From assembly GCA_023389055.1 (NCBI GenBank), contig JAEWFA010000033.1, forward strand, positions 30,966 to 94,965: a stretch of 64,000 bases of DNA, given 5' to 3'. Positions 50,785 through 60,294 of the stretch are shown in pieces (the first letter of the stretch is position 1; the number at the start of each line of letters is the position of its first letter). The stretch comes from Pseudomonadota bacterium. GTDB taxonomy: Bacteria; Pseudomonadota; Gammaproteobacteria; Burkholderiales; Burkholderiaceae_E. The notes under the pieces are model-generated. The model saw nothing but the letters and a program-made list of their open reading frames with translations. It did no database searches and was not told the DNA's origin. The translations under genes were made by a program, and so were the position numbers.

Positions 50785-51637
50785 GGAGTACCTCTTCGAC
50801 GAACACTCGAACGAGATGGCCGCGATACCACGCACTGGCACGCACGTCATCGATGGGTTTGGCGTCCTGGGCGGTTGCGGTAACCGCCGCGGCGATGGTC
50901 GCGGCGTCGAGCGGCTTGCCTTCGAGCGCCGCTTCCACGTGTCGGGCGCGCAGCGGCGTCGGCGCCACCGACCCCATCGCCACGAGAACGTCGGCGAGCC
51001 CGCCGGCGCAGACCCGGGCGCCGAGCGCCACCGACACGGTGGAGATCTCGAGCGCGGGGCGCGGGCCCGACTTGCGGAATCGTGCGACGAAGTCGCTCGC
51101 GGGCCGCTGGAAGACGGCTGCGGTGAGCAACTCTTCGGGCCGCTTCACGGTCTTGCCCGGAGCGACGAAGAACTCCGCCAGCGGCACGCGTCGCGTCTGT
51201 ACGGCGCCGTCGCGCCAGCAGGCGAGTTCGACCGACGCGCCCAGCACCAGCAACGCAGGGCTCATGTCGCCGGCGGGCGATGCGTTGCAGAGGTTGCCGC
51301 CCACCGACGCGGCATTGCGGATCTGCTCGCTGGCGAAATGCTCGGCCGCTTCGACCAGTACAGGGGCGATTTTCCCCAGCGGCGCGTTGCGACGGATGTC
51401 GCCGACGGTGGCCGCTGCGCCGATGCGGATTTCGTCGCCTTCGGTTTCGATGCCGTCCAGCCCTTCGATGCGGCGCAGGTTCAGCAGCGTCGCGCCGTAT
51501 CGGCGCACGCCGGATTCGGTCTGCGGCGACAGGTCGGTGCCGCCGCAAAACGGCGTGGCATCGCCGCCGGCCATCGCCTGCAATGCCTCGTCGAGGCGGC
51601 GAGGCGCCAGATAGGTTGTGATTCGTTGCATGTCCAT
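50765..51637 (-). CDS. Molybdenum hydroxylase FAD-binding subunit
   Basis: 290 residues. FCGGTDLSPQT (30-40), IRIGAAATVGD and SVGGNLCNASPAGD (111-124) bind FAD, and RRVPLAEFF is a conserved C-terminal-domain start. ATGs at 51637 and 51631 are both in frame; the first is used. It sits 5 bases after the mutase gene and overlaps the 2Fe-2S gene, which ties the hydroxylase and mutase to one transcript. The FAD passes electrons to NAD or another acceptor. Some members (4-hydroxybenzoyl-CoA reductase beta) carry an extra 4Fe-4S cluster; no such Cys insertion is seen here. Confidence 0.95.
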   Translation of the reverse strand: MDMQRITTYLAPRRLDEALQAMAGGDATPFCGGTDLSPQTESGVRRYGATLLNLRRIEGLDGIETEGDEIRIGAAATVGDIRRNAPLGKIAPVLVEAAEHFASEQIRNAASVGGNLCNASPAGDMSPALLVLGASVELACWRDGAVQTRRVPLAEFFVAPGKTVKRPEELLTAAVFQRPASDFVARFRKSGPRPALEISTVSVALGARVCAGGLADVLVAMGSVAPTPLRARHVEAALEGKPLDAATIAAAVTATAQDAKPIDDVRASAWYRGHLVRVFVEEVLHDLRRD

Positions 51638-51642
51638 GTCTT

Positions 51643-53256
51643 TCAGAACCTGATCGGTTCCCGGTAGCGCCCGAACACCTGGACCATCTCGCGCGTGATC
51701 TCGCCGACGCTCGCGTAGGCCTTCACGGCCTCGACGATCGCGGGCATCAGGTTCGTGCCCGATTGCGCATCGGCGCGCACGCGCGCCAGCGCCTGCGAGA
51801 CCTGCGCCTCGTCGCGTTCGGCGCGAACGGCGTTCAGCGACTCGACCTGCCGGCGCGCGTCCTCGTCCTTGTACGGATGGAACTCGACCGGGTGGTCCTC
51901 TTCCTTCTCGTTGCGGTAGCAGTTCACGCCGACCTTCGGGAAGGCGCCCGATTCGATGTCGCGCTGCATCCGGTACGCCTGCTCGGAGACTTTCGCCTGA
52001 ATCGTGCCGTCGGCGATCAGCTTCACGATGCCGCCTTGCGCGTCCACGTCGGCGATGATCTGCTTCATCAGGTCGCGCATCCGGTTCGTCATCGTCTCGA
52101 TGTAGAACGAGCCGCCGAGCGGGTCGACCGTTTCGGTGAGCCCCATCTCCTCGATCAGGATCTGCATCGTGCGCAGCGAGATGCGCGCCGAGTACTCGGT
52201 GGGGATCGTGTAGGCCTCGTCGTAGGAGCATAGCGCCATCGTCTGCGCCCCCGACAGCGCGCTGATCAGCGCGTAGTAGGCGCCGCGCACGATGTTCATC
52301 TCCGGCTGCTCGAAGGTCAGGCCGCCGCCGCCGCCGCCGGCGATCATCCGCAGCCACATCGAGCCGGGTTTCTGCGCGTCGTACTCCTCCTTCATGATCT
52401 GCGCCCACAGGCTGCGGCCCGCGCGGAACTTGCAGATCTGCTCGAAGAGGTTGCCGAAGATGTTGAAGTTGTACGACAGGCGTCCGGCGAACTCGTCCAC
52501 CGCCAGGCCGCGCCGGATCACGTCGTCCGCGTAGGCGCGCGCGATGCAGAACGCGTAGGCCATCTCCTGGGCGGGCGTCGCGCCCGATTCACGGATGTGG
52601 TAGCCGCACACCGACACCGGGCTGTATTTCGGCGCGTGCTTCGCACAGTACTCGATCGTGTCGCCGACCAAGCGGATCGACGGCTCGACCGGAAAGACCC
52701 ACGTGCCGCGGCCGACGAACTCCTTCAGGATGTCGTTCTGGCAGGTGCCGCGCAGCTTCGCCAGGTCGTAGCCGCGCTTCTCGGCCATCGCGAGATACAT
52801 CGCGATCAGGATCGCGGCGGCGCCGTTGATCGTCAGCGACACGGTGATCTTGCTGAGATCGATTCCGTCGAAAGCGATCTCGACGTCGCGCAGCGTGTCG
52901 ATCGACATGCCGACGCGGCCGACCTCGCCTTCGGCCATCGGGTCGTCGGAATCCAGCCCGATCTGCGTGGGCAGGTCGAAGGCGACGTTCAGCCCGGTCT
53001 GCCCGTTGGCGATCAGGTACTTGAAGCGCTGGTTCGTCTCGTGCGGATTGCCGAAGCCCGCGTACTGGCGCATCGTCCACGGCTGCTTGCGGTACATCAG
53101 CGGGTGGATGCCGCGCGTGAACGGATACTCGCCCGGGGCGCCGAGCATCGCCAGCCCGCCGCTTTCCTCGACGTCGGCCGCCGTGTACAGCGGCTGCACT
53201 TCCAGGCCCGATTCATTGGTGACGGGCTTCACAGGAATGGGCGCGCGGTCGTTCAT
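51643..53256 (-). CDS. B12-dependent acyl-CoA mutase, substrate-binding (large) subunit
   Basis: 537 residues, the TIM-barrel domain of methylmalonyl-CoA mutase without a fused B12 domain (split form, as in isobutyryl-CoA mutase). Aligned to Propionibacterium MCM with a constant offset of 24, it keeps Y65 (MCM Y89), R183 (R207), Y219 (Y243) and H220 (H244). MCM uses Y89 and R207 for the substrate carboxylate, whereas isobutyryl-CoA mutase has Phe and Gln there. That points to a dicarboxylic acyl-CoA, e.g. methylmalonyl/succinyl-CoA or a larger homologue. R82 of MCM is replaced by Gln (KQPW). ATG overlaps the stop of the B12-binding gene. Confidence 0.95.
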   Translation of the reverse strand: MNDRAPIPVKPVTNESGLEVQPLYTAADVEESGGLAMLGAPGEYPFTRGIHPLMYRKQPWTMRQYAGFGNPHETNQRFKYLIANGQTGLNVAFDLPTQIGLDSDDPMAEGEVGRVGMSIDTLRDVEIAFDGIDLSKITVSLTINGAAAILIAMYLAMAEKRGYDLAKLRGTCQNDILKEFVGRGTWVFPVEPSIRLVGDTIEYCAKHAPKYSPVSVCGYHIRESGATPAQEMAYAFCIARAYADDVIRRGLAVDEFAGRLSYNFNIFGNLFEQICKFRAGRSLWAQIMKEEYDAQKPGSMWLRMIAGGGGGGLTFEQPEMNIVRGAYYALISALSGAQTMALCSYDEAYTIPTEYSARISLRTMQILIEEMGLTETVDPLGGSFYIETMTNRMRDLMKQIIADVDAQGGIVKLIADGTIQAKVSEQAYRMQRDIESGAFPKVGVNCYRNEKEEDHPVEFHPYKDEDARRQVESLNAVRAERDEAQVSQALARVRADAQSGTNLMPAIVEAVKAYASVGEITREMVQVFGRYREPIRF

Positions 53257-53687
53257 CGCACGTTCTCCCGGATGTAGTCGCAGATCGCATCGAGCTTCGA
53301 GCCGGTGGGGAAGATGCCGGCGAAGCCCAGCGCGCGCAACTCGTCGTGGTCCTGCGCCGGCAGGTTGCCGCCGATGACCCACAGCTTGTCGGTCAGGCCG
53401 TTCGCTTCGAGCAGCGTCTTCAGCTTGCGACAGAACGGCAGGTGCGAGCCGGCGAGGCTGGAGAGCGCGATCACGTCGACGTCCTCGTCGAGCGACATGC
53501 GCGCGACCGCTTCGGGCGATTGCCGCAGTCCCGTGTAGATGACCTCGAAGCCCGCGTCCATCATGGCGCGTGCGACGACTTTCGCGCCCTGGTCGTGTCC
53601 GTCCAGGCCGGGCTTGGCGAGCAGCACGCGGATGCGGCGCGCGCCGGCCTGCGGCGCGGAAGCCGCGGCAACGGTGGTCGTACTCAT
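53253..53687 (-). CDS. B12-binding subunit of the acyl-CoA mutase
   Basis: 144 residues, a single cobalamin-binding domain. GLDGHDQGAKVVARAMMDAG contains the DxHxxG motif, with H31 as the cobalt ligand (DGHDQG at 29-34); SLAGSH and VIGGNLP are the other two conserved loops. An N-terminal Ala/Thr/Ser stretch precedes it. It pairs with the 537-residue subunit encoded directly after it (ATGA overlap) to make an AB-type mutase. The maturase MeaB needed to load adenosylcobalamin is present only as the MeaB-XdhC fusion at 34.2 kb. Confidence 0.95.
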   Translation of the reverse strand: MSTTTVAAASAPQAGARRIRVLLAKPGLDGHDQGAKVVARAMMDAGFEVIYTGLRQSPEAVARMSLDEDVDVIALSSLAGSHLPFCRKLKTLLEANGLTDKLWVIGGNLPAQDHDELRALGFAGIFPTGSKLDAICDYIRENVR

Positions 53688-54817
53688 GACGTGACCTCTT
53701 TCGCAATGATCAGTTTCAGGATCTCGCTGGTGCCCCCGCCGATCAGCGTGAAGCGGACGTCGCGCAGGTAGCGCTGCACCGGATATTCCATCGCGTAGCC
53801 GTAGGAGGCGAGCACCCGCGCCGCCTGGTCGCAGATCGACGCGGCGGTCTCCGTGGCGAAGAGCTTCGCCATCGCGGCCTCCTTGTGGTGCGGGCGCTTC
53901 GCGTCGGCGAGCCACGCGGCGTAGCGCACCAGATGCGTCGCCGCCTCCAGCCCCGTGGCCATTTCGGCGAGCTTCATCTGGATCGCCTGGAAGCGGTCGA
54001 TCGGCTTGCCGAACTGCTTGCGCTCGCCCGCGTAGCGCACCGCCTCGTCGAGCGCCGCGCGCGCGACGCCCAGCGCCATCGCGCCGGTGATGATGCGGAT
54101 CTCGGCGAGCGTCTTCTTCAGGTGCACTTCGCCGTCGCCTTCCTCTTTCGACAACCGGTGCGTGTCGGGGACGAAGCAGCCGTCGAAGGAGACCTCGGAG
54201 GTCGGCAGCGCCCAGACGCCCATCTTGTGGATCGGGCGGCCGACGTGCAGACCGTCGAAGTGCTTCTCGACGAGGAAGATGGTCATCTTCTTCTCGTCGC
54301 CGGCCTTGGCGAAGACGGTGAAGAAGTCGGCCACCGGCGCCGAGGTGATCCACGTCTTGTGTCCGTCGATGACGTAGCCGCCGTCCACCTTGCGCGCGCT
54401 GGTGGCGATCGAGCCGAGGTCGGAGCCCGAGTCGGGCTCGGTCATGCAGATGCCGCCGATCTTCCTGCCCTGCAGCGCAGGGCGGAACAGTCGCTCGACG
54501 ATGTCGGCATTGCCCAGCATCTGCAGGAACTTCGTTCCCATCAGCGACTGCATCGCGGCGGCGCCGGCGAGCGACATCGAGCCGCGCGCGATCTCGGTGA
54601 GCGCCAGGCAGAACTCGGACAGCGCCATGCCGCTGCCGCCGACTTCCTCGGGATAGCGCATGCCGAAGAAGCCCAGTTCGGCGAGTTCGGCGAACAGCTC
54701 GCGCGGGAACTCGTGCGCCTCGTCGATCGCCGCTGCGTTCGGGGCGATTCGGCGATCGCAGAAGCGCGCGAAGGTCTCCTGGACCGCGCGCTGGTCGTCG
54801 CTGAGCGCGAAATCCAT
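53684..54817 (-). CDS. Acyl-CoA dehydrogenase
   Basis: 377 residues. FARFCDRRIAPNA starts the N-terminal helical domain; GGICMTEPDSGSDLGSIAT (part) and the DGHKTWIT strand bind FAD; GERKQFGKPI and the catalytic Glu E344 (AMEYPVQRYLRD) are in the C-terminal helical domain. It introduces the alpha-beta double bond in an acyl-CoA, feeding the HAD/crotonase genes. It is 2 bases after the HyuB gene and overlaps the B12-subunit gene by 4 bases. Confidence 0.96.
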   Translation of the reverse strand: MDFALSDDQRAVQETFARFCDRRIAPNAAAIDEAHEFPRELFAELAELGFFGMRYPEEVGGSGMALSEFCLALTEIARGSMSLAGAAAMQSLMGTKFLQMLGNADIVERLFRPALQGRKIGGICMTEPDSGSDLGSIATSARKVDGGYVIDGHKTWITSAPVADFFTVFAKAGDEKKMTIFLVEKHFDGLHVGRPIHKMGVWALPTSEVSFDGCFVPDTHRLSKEEGDGEVHLKKTLAEIRIITGAMALGVARAALDEAVRYAGERKQFGKPIDRFQAIQMKLAEMATGLEAATHLVRYAAWLADAKRPHHKEAAMAKLFATETAASICDQAARVLASYGYAMEYPVQRYLRDVRFTLIGGGTSEILKLIIAKEVTS

Positions 54818-54819
54818 CG

Positions 54820-56565
54820 TCAGCCTTCCCAGCCGTAGAGTTCGCGTGCCTTCGCCGGCGAGATCACGCCGTTGCGCACCTCCTCTGCGAGCACCTTGCG
54901 GTCGCGCTTCCTGGGGTCGCCGTAGCCGCCGCCGCCGCTGGCCACCTGGTGATAGACGGTGCCTTTGGGCACGCCGGTGATCAGGTCCTTGTTGCGCGGA
55001 ACGACCTGGCGGCCGTCGGGGTAGGTGAGGCGGATGAAGTTCAGGCCGGCGTCGCCGCCGCCGAACAGGCCGAAGGCCGGCTCGAAGTCGCCGTCGCCGA
55101 AGGTGACGAGCTGCGTGTCGTCCGAGCCGATGCGGAAGATCGTCTCGACGCCCAGGCCGCCGCGCCACTGTCCGGCGCCGGCGGAGTCTTCGAGCAGTTC
55201 GTGGCGCAGCAGCGTGTGCGGCGTCTGCTGCTCGAACATCTCGTAGTCCTGGTCGAGCACCCCACCCGACGCGTCGATCATGCCGATGTGGTCGTAGCCG
55301 TCGGTGCCGAGCATCGCGCCCGAGCCGCCCTTCAGCCCCATGAAGCCGATGTCCACGTACTTCTCGTTGGTGTGCGGATCGATGCCGGTGGTGAGCGATG
55401 CCAGCAGGTTGTTCCAGCCGGCGGTGACTCGATCGGGCAACACCGGACCCAGCGCGCGCTGGATCGCGTCGGCGTTCGGCGGGCACAGGTGGTTGCCGAA
55501 GGTGGTCGCCTTCGGATAGGCGGCGTTGAGGATCGTCCCTTCGGGGATGACGATGTCGATCGGCTCGACCATTCCTTCGTTGTGCGGGATGTCGGGGTTG
55601 ACCATCTGCAGCAGCGTGAGGATGGTGGCCGAAGCGCTCGACGTGAAGGTGCCGTTGACGAAGCCGTTGGTCTGCGCGTCGGTGCGCGAGTAGTCGAAGC
55701 GGATGCGCTCGTCTTCGACGTCGATGTCGACGCGGATCGTGAATTTCGATCCTTCGTGGCGGCCGTCGTAATAGACGCGACCTTCGCCCGAGTAGCGCCC
55801 GTTCGGGATCTTCGCGATCTCGGCCTGCATCATGCGGCGCGTGGCGTCGAACAGCGCGAGCTTGTGCGACTCGAAGCTCGCCAGGCCGTACTTGCCGAGC
55901 AGTTCGAGCACGCGCCGCTCGCCGACCGTGCACGCACCCATCTCGGCCTTCATGTCGTGCTGGACGATGTCCAGCCGCACGTTGGCGAAGATCAGGTTCC
56001 ACACGTCCTTGCGCAACTTGCCGCGCTCGACGACCTTCACCGGCGGGATGCGCAGCGCCTCCTGCCAGACTTCCACTGCGTTCGGGTTGTAGCCGCCGGC
56101 GACGTTGCCGCCGATGTCGGCCTGGTGGCCCTTCACCGCCGTCCACGCGACGAGCCTGCCCTCGAAGAACACCGGCTTGAAGACGGCGACGTCGTTGTTC
56201 TGGTTGCCCAGGCTGAAGACGTCGTTGTGGAAGATGACGTCGCCGGGGTGCAGGTCGTCGCCGAAGTAGTCCTTGATGTACTTGCAGACCGGCGCCAGAG
56301 AGAACGCGAGGATCGGCAGGTTCTCGGTCTGCTCGAGCATGCGGCCTTCGCCGTCGTACAGGCCGGTGACGTAGTCCTTCGCTTCGCACAGGATCGGCGA
56401 GCGGGTCGTCATCTGCATCGAGATGCTCATCTCGTCGGTGATCGACTTGAAGGTGCGCGCGTACACCGACAGCAGGATCGGGTCGATGGCGACGGTCGCT
56501 TCTGGGGCGTTCATCTTCGTCTCCGGTTGCGCGGCGTGCAGGGACGCGGTGGCGGGTGCGTTCAT
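54820..56565 (-). CDS. HyuB-type subunit of ATP-dependent hydantoinase / oxoprolinase family
   Basis: 581 residues. ATFGNHLCPPNADAIQRALG-like pieces (TFGNHLCPPNADAI), SGGVLDQDYEM, GAGQWRGGLG and ASGGGGYGDP are HyuB motifs, including the glycine-rich end. Duplicate-looking N terminus: MNAPATAS and then MNAPEATV 17 residues on, so MNAPEATV could be the true start. HyuA/HyuB pairs hydrolyse cyclic amides (hydantoins, 5-oxoproline, caprolactam, N-methylhydantoin) or, with a third subunit, carboxylate ketones (acetone carboxylase). No gamma subunit is present, favouring amide hydrolysis. The ATG at 56565 overlaps the HyuA stop. Confidence 0.93.
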   Translation of the reverse strand: MNAPATASLHAAQPETKMNAPEATVAIDPILLSVYARTFKSITDEMSISMQMTTRSPILCEAKDYVTGLYDGEGRMLEQTENLPILAFSLAPVCKYIKDYFGDDLHPGDVIFHNDVFSLGNQNNDVAVFKPVFFEGRLVAWTAVKGHQADIGGNVAGGYNPNAVEVWQEALRIPPVKVVERGKLRKDVWNLIFANVRLDIVQHDMKAEMGACTVGERRVLELLGKYGLASFESHKLALFDATRRMMQAEIAKIPNGRYSGEGRVYYDGRHEGSKFTIRVDIDVEDERIRFDYSRTDAQTNGFVNGTFTSSASATILTLLQMVNPDIPHNEGMVEPIDIVIPEGTILNAAYPKATTFGNHLCPPNADAIQRALGPVLPDRVTAGWNNLLASLTTGIDPHTNEKYVDIGFMGLKGGSGAMLGTDGYDHIGMIDASGGVLDQDYEMFEQQTPHTLLRHELLEDSAGAGQWRGGLGVETIFRIGSDDTQLVTFGDGDFEPAFGLFGGGDAGLNFIRLTYPDGRQVVPRNKDLITGVPKGTVYHQVASGGGGYGDPRKRDRKVLAEEVRNGVISPAKARELYGWEG

Positions 56566-58703
56566 GCGGTGACTCCGGCCGGCTGCTGTGCCTGGCGCTC
56601 GCCGAGCGCGGCGCGAACGAGATCCTCGCGGCCCTTGCGGTACAGCACGAAGGAGCCGAGTGCATCGACGACGCAGTCGAAACTTGCGTCGACGAAGATG
56701 GCGGTGGTCACCTGTTCGATCATCGCCGGCCCCTCGACCCGGTTGCCGTGGCGCATCGCGTGGCCGTCGTGGATCGGCACTTCGGCGAAGGCCTGGCGCG
56801 CGGGCACGTACACCGCGCGGCGGCCCTTCAATGTATGCGCGCTGTCGGCGCCCTGCCAGTCGTCCTTGCGGTAACCGGGTTTGGACGTGCTGCCGATCGC
56901 CTGCACGCGCACGTTGATGATCTCGATAGGCGTGGCTTCCTGCTCGAGCGAGTAGCCGTACAGCCGCTCGTGCTCGGCGTGGAAGAGCTTCGCGATGCCG
57001 GCCGCGTCGCGCGCGGCGACCCGTTCGCGCGGCACCACGAAGGATACCTCGTGGTACTGGCGGATGTAGCGGCAATCGAGCTTCAACTGGGTGCGCCGCT
57101 GCGCGGCAGGCACGCGCTCCTCGTCCAGGTGCGCATCGCCTTCGCGCGCCATCTCGTCGACCATCGCCGCCAGCCGCTCCCAGTCGACCGAATCGAGCCG
57201 CGCGACGAAGGTGCGCACGTAGTCGTGCTTCAGTTCGCTCATCAGCATGCCGAAGGCGCACAGCACCGACGATTCGCGCGGAACGATCTGCAGCGGAATC
57301 TCGAGCTCGTCGCAGATCGCGCAGGCGTGGATCGGCCCCGCGCCGCCGGCCGGAACGATCGGGAACTCGCGCGGATCGAAGCCGCGCTTGATGGTCACCT
57401 CGCGCACGCCCTGCGCCATGTTGTTGCAGGCGACGCGGTACATGCCGGCCGCCGCTTCCTCGATCGACAGTCCCATTGGCTTCGCAATGTGCGTCTCGAT
57501 CGCCTTGCGCGCGGCGTCGACGTCGAGCTTCATCTTCCCGCCGGCGAAGAACGCCGGATCGAGGTAGCCGAGCACGACGTTGGCGTCGGTGGTGGTCGGC
57601 AATTCGCCGCCCTTGCCGTAGCACGCCGGCCCGGGGTCGGCGCCGGCGCTCTGCGGGCCGACGCGCAGCAGGCCGCCTTCGTCGAGCCAGCCGATCGAGC
57701 CGCCGCCCGCACCGATCGTGTGGATGTCGAGCATCGGCAGCGCCAGTTTGTGGCGCGCGATCTCGCCGTCGTTCTTGATCATCGGCGCATCGACCGACAC
57801 CGACGCCTCGAAGCTCGTGCCGCCCATGTCGGTCGTGATGCACTTGTTCTGGCCGTGCGCGCGGACGTAGAACAGGCCCGCGCCGGGGCCGCCGGCCGGA
57901 CCCGACAGCAGCGTGAGCGCGGCCTTCTCGCGCGCGAGCTGCGGCGTGATCACGCCGCCGTTGGACTGCATGATCAGCAGCAGCCCGCCGAAGCCGGCGC
58001 CCTTCAGCCGCGCGACCAGCTGGTCGAGGTAGTGGTTCAGCTTCGGACCGACGTAGGAGTTCAGCGCCGTCGTGCTCACGCGCTCGTAGAAGCGGATCGA
58101 TGGCAGCAGGTCGGTGGACACCGTCAGGTAGGCCTCGGGCATCTCGCTGCGCACGAGTTCCGCGGCGGCGCGCTCGTGCTCGGCGTTGGCGAACGAGTTC
58201 ATGAAGCAGATCGACACCGCCTGCACGCCTTCGGCTTGGAACTGCGCGATCGCGCGGCGCACCGCGTCCACGTCGAGCGGCTGCGTTTCGGCGCCGTTGC
58301 GATCGAGCCGCCCCGGGATGCCGGCGCGCAGGTAGCGCGGTACCAGCGGCTTCACGTTCGTGTAGCGGTTGTTGTACTGCTCTTCGCGGATGCCGCGGCG
58401 CATCTCGAGCGCGTCGCGCACGCCTTCGGTGGTGAGCAGCGCGCACTTCGCGCCGGTGTGCGTGAGCGTCGCGTTGGTCGTCACCGTCGTGCCGTGCACG
58501 ATCGTGTCGATGGTCGGCGCGAAGGCTTCGAGCGTCATCGGCGGGGTCATGCTGGCCGCGATGTCCGCCAGGCCCTGCACGACGGCGATGGACGGGTCGG
58601 CCGGCGTCGAAAGCGTCTTGAAGATCGCGGGCTCGGCGCCGTCGCGGGTGACGACGAAATCGGTGAAGGTTCCACCGACGTCGATTCCGATCTTGAGCGT
58701 CAT
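56562..58703 (-). CDS. HyuA-type ATPase subunit of hydantoinase / oxoprolinase family
   Basis: 713 residues. MTLKIGIDVGGTFTDFVVTRDG is the actin-type phosphate-1 loop; GTTVTTNATL and DMGGTSFEASV form the ATP pocket (actin/hexokinase fold), and GPAGGPGAG, GAGGGSIGWLD, SAGADPGPACYG are conserved HyuA signatures. It couples ATP hydrolysis to cleavage (or carboxylation) of the substrate with HyuB. Its place directly after an acyl-CoA ligase and before an acyl-CoA dehydrogenase gene puts amide opening in the same pathway. Stop and start overlap neighbours by 4 bases. Confidence 0.94.
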   Translation of the reverse strand: MTLKIGIDVGGTFTDFVVTRDGAEPAIFKTLSTPADPSIAVVQGLADIAASMTPPMTLEAFAPTIDTIVHGTTVTTNATLTHTGAKCALLTTEGVRDALEMRRGIREEQYNNRYTNVKPLVPRYLRAGIPGRLDRNGAETQPLDVDAVRRAIAQFQAEGVQAVSICFMNSFANAEHERAAAELVRSEMPEAYLTVSTDLLPSIRFYERVSTTALNSYVGPKLNHYLDQLVARLKGAGFGGLLLIMQSNGGVITPQLAREKAALTLLSGPAGGPGAGLFYVRAHGQNKCITTDMGGTSFEASVSVDAPMIKNDGEIARHKLALPMLDIHTIGAGGGSIGWLDEGGLLRVGPQSAGADPGPACYGKGGELPTTTDANVVLGYLDPAFFAGGKMKLDVDAARKAIETHIAKPMGLSIEEAAAGMYRVACNNMAQGVREVTIKRGFDPREFPIVPAGGAGPIHACAICDELEIPLQIVPRESSVLCAFGMLMSELKHDYVRTFVARLDSVDWERLAAMVDEMAREGDAHLDEERVPAAQRRTQLKLDCRYIRQYHEVSFVVPRERVAARDAAGIAKLFHAEHERLYGYSLEQEATPIEIINVRVQAIGSTSKPGYRKDDWQGADSAHTLKGRRAVYVPARQAFAEVPIHDGHAMRHGNRVEGPAMIEQVTTAIFVDASFDCVVDALGSFVLYRKGREDLVRAALGERQAQQPAGVTA

Positions 58704-60241
58704 GCTCGGGCTCCTTCCTGGATGGTTTCGCCTGCTTGCGCGGCGAAGCGGCGGACCTCTTCCTTGCGCACCTTGCCGAGTGCGGTCTTCGGCAGCGCGT
58801 CGACGAAGACGACGTCCTTCGGATGCTTGAAGCGCGCGATGCGCCCCTCGAGCAGCGCGAGCACGCCTTCGGCGTCGATCGTGCTGCCCGGACGCCGCAC
58901 CACGACGGCGACGACGATCTCGCCCCAGCGCTCGTCGGGCCGGCCGACGACCGCGGCCTCTTCGAGGTCGGGCGACTCGATCAGCACGTTCTCGATCTCG
59001 GCCGGATAGATGTTCTCGCTGCCCGAGATGATCATGTCCTTCTTGCGGCCGTCGACCCACAGGAAGCCGTCGGCATCGAAGTGCCCGACGTCGCCCGTGT
59101 GGAACCAGCCGTCGACGAGCACCGCGTCGGTGGCGGCGCGGTCGTTCCAGTAGCCGCGCATCACGTTCGGGCCGCGCACGAGGATCTCGCCGCTCGTGCC
59201 CGGCTCGACGTCGCGCGCGTAGTCGTCGACGATTCGCAACGCGCACGCTTTCGCGGCGCGACCTGCGGTGCCGACGCGAGGCGCGTCCTCGCGACGCTGG
59301 TACGCGGCGATCGGGCACGTCTCGGTGGCGCCGTAGACCTGCACCATCGGAATGCCGCGCTCGTGCACCGCGCGGATGAGTTTCTCCGGGACGATCGTCG
59401 AGCCGGTCGTGATCATCCGCAGGCTCGACAGGTCCGCGCTCGCCCAGCGCGGGTGCGCCATCATCGGGTCGAGCTGCGCGGGAACGAGCACGGTGAGCGT
59501 GATGCGCTCGCGCTCGATCGCATCGAAGCTCGGCTCGACATCGAAGCGCGGATGCAGCACGACGGTCGCGCCGACGCGCAGCGCCGGCGTCGTCTGGTTG
59601 TTCAGGCCGCCGACGTGGAAGAGCGGCAGCGTCGTGAGGATCCGGTCGTCGGCCGTCATGTCGTGCATCGCCGCGCTGTTCTCGGCGTTGGCGGCGATTG
59701 CGCGTTGCGTGAGCAGCACGCCTTTCGGCTTGCCGGTCGAGCCCGACGTGTAGCAGACGAGCAGCGGCTCGTCGTCGAAGGGGGCGCGCGCGGGCAATGC
59801 GGCTTCGTCGGCGCCTTCGAGGAACGCGTTCCAGGAAGTCCAGCCGGAGGGAGCGTCGCCCATCGCGACGAGTCGCGTTCCCTCGAGCGCCGCACGGTAC
59901 GCGTCGGTCTGCCCGACGAAGGCCGGTTCGACGAAGAGCACGCCGGGAGGACAGTCGGCGAGCATCTGCCGGTGCTCGGGCGCCGCGAGCCGCCAGTTCA
60001 GCGGCATGAACATCGCGCCGAGCCGCGCCGCCGCGAACAGCAGCGCGAGCATCTCGGGGCTGTTGTGGCCGAGCCAGGCGACGCAACCGCCGCGGCCGAC
60101 CCCTTGGCGCGCGAGCGCGGCTGCGAGACGGCGAACGAGTCGTGCGAGGTCCGCATAGCTGAGGTCGCGGCCGGGGAAACGGATCGCGATGCGCTCCGGC
60201 GTGCGCTTCGCGTGCTCTTCGATCCATTCGTCGAGGCTCAT
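58700..60241 (-). CDS. AMP-forming acyl-CoA ligase
   Basis: 513 residues. Adenylate-forming signature YTSGSTGKPKG at 164-174; QVYGATETCP is motif A5; GWFHTGDVGHFD is A7-8; LPKTALGK with catalytic Lys near 490 is A10. It activates a carboxylic acid to acyl-AMP, then to acyl-CoA. CAGGAGA lies 8 bases before the ATG at 60241. The substrate is not readable; the missing aromatic-specific loops and the context suggest an aliphatic or alicyclic acid. It is the second enzyme gene of the operon, 53 bases after the thiolase-like gene. Confidence 0.95.
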   Translation of the reverse strand: MSLDEWIEEHAKRTPERIAIRFPGRDLSYADLARLVRRLAAALARQGVGRGGCVAWLGHNSPEMLALLFAAARLGAMFMPLNWRLAAPEHRQMLADCPPGVLFVEPAFVGQTDAYRAALEGTRLVAMGDAPSGWTSWNAFLEGADEAALPARAPFDDEPLLVCYTSGSTGKPKGVLLTQRAIAANAENSAAMHDMTADDRILTTLPLFHVGGLNNQTTPALRVGATVVLHPRFDVEPSFDAIERERITLTVLVPAQLDPMMAHPRWASADLSSLRMITTGSTIVPEKLIRAVHERGIPMVQVYGATETCPIAAYQRREDAPRVGTAGRAAKACALRIVDDYARDVEPGTSGEILVRGPNVMRGYWNDRAATDAVLVDGWFHTGDVGHFDADGFLWVDGRKKDMIISGSENIYPAEIENVLIESPDLEEAAVVGRPDERWGEIVVAVVVRRPGSTIDAEGVLALLEGRIARFKHPKDVVFVDALPKTALGKVRKEEVRRFAAQAGETIQEGARA

Positions 60242-60294
60242 TCCCGTCTCCTGGTCGGAACCCCTCGTTCGATCGCTTCTTCTCTTGTGCGTTC

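Noticed and set aside
51643..53256. 2-hydroxyisobutyryl-CoA or isobutyryl-CoA mutase identity
   Set aside because: Those carry Ile or Phe at the MCM Y89 position and, for isobutyryl-CoA mutase, Gln at R207; this protein has Tyr and Arg.
54820..58703. Acetone carboxylase identity for the HyuA/HyuB pair
   Set aside because: No small gamma subunit is present and the sizes and motifs fit the hydantoinase/oxoprolinase group better.
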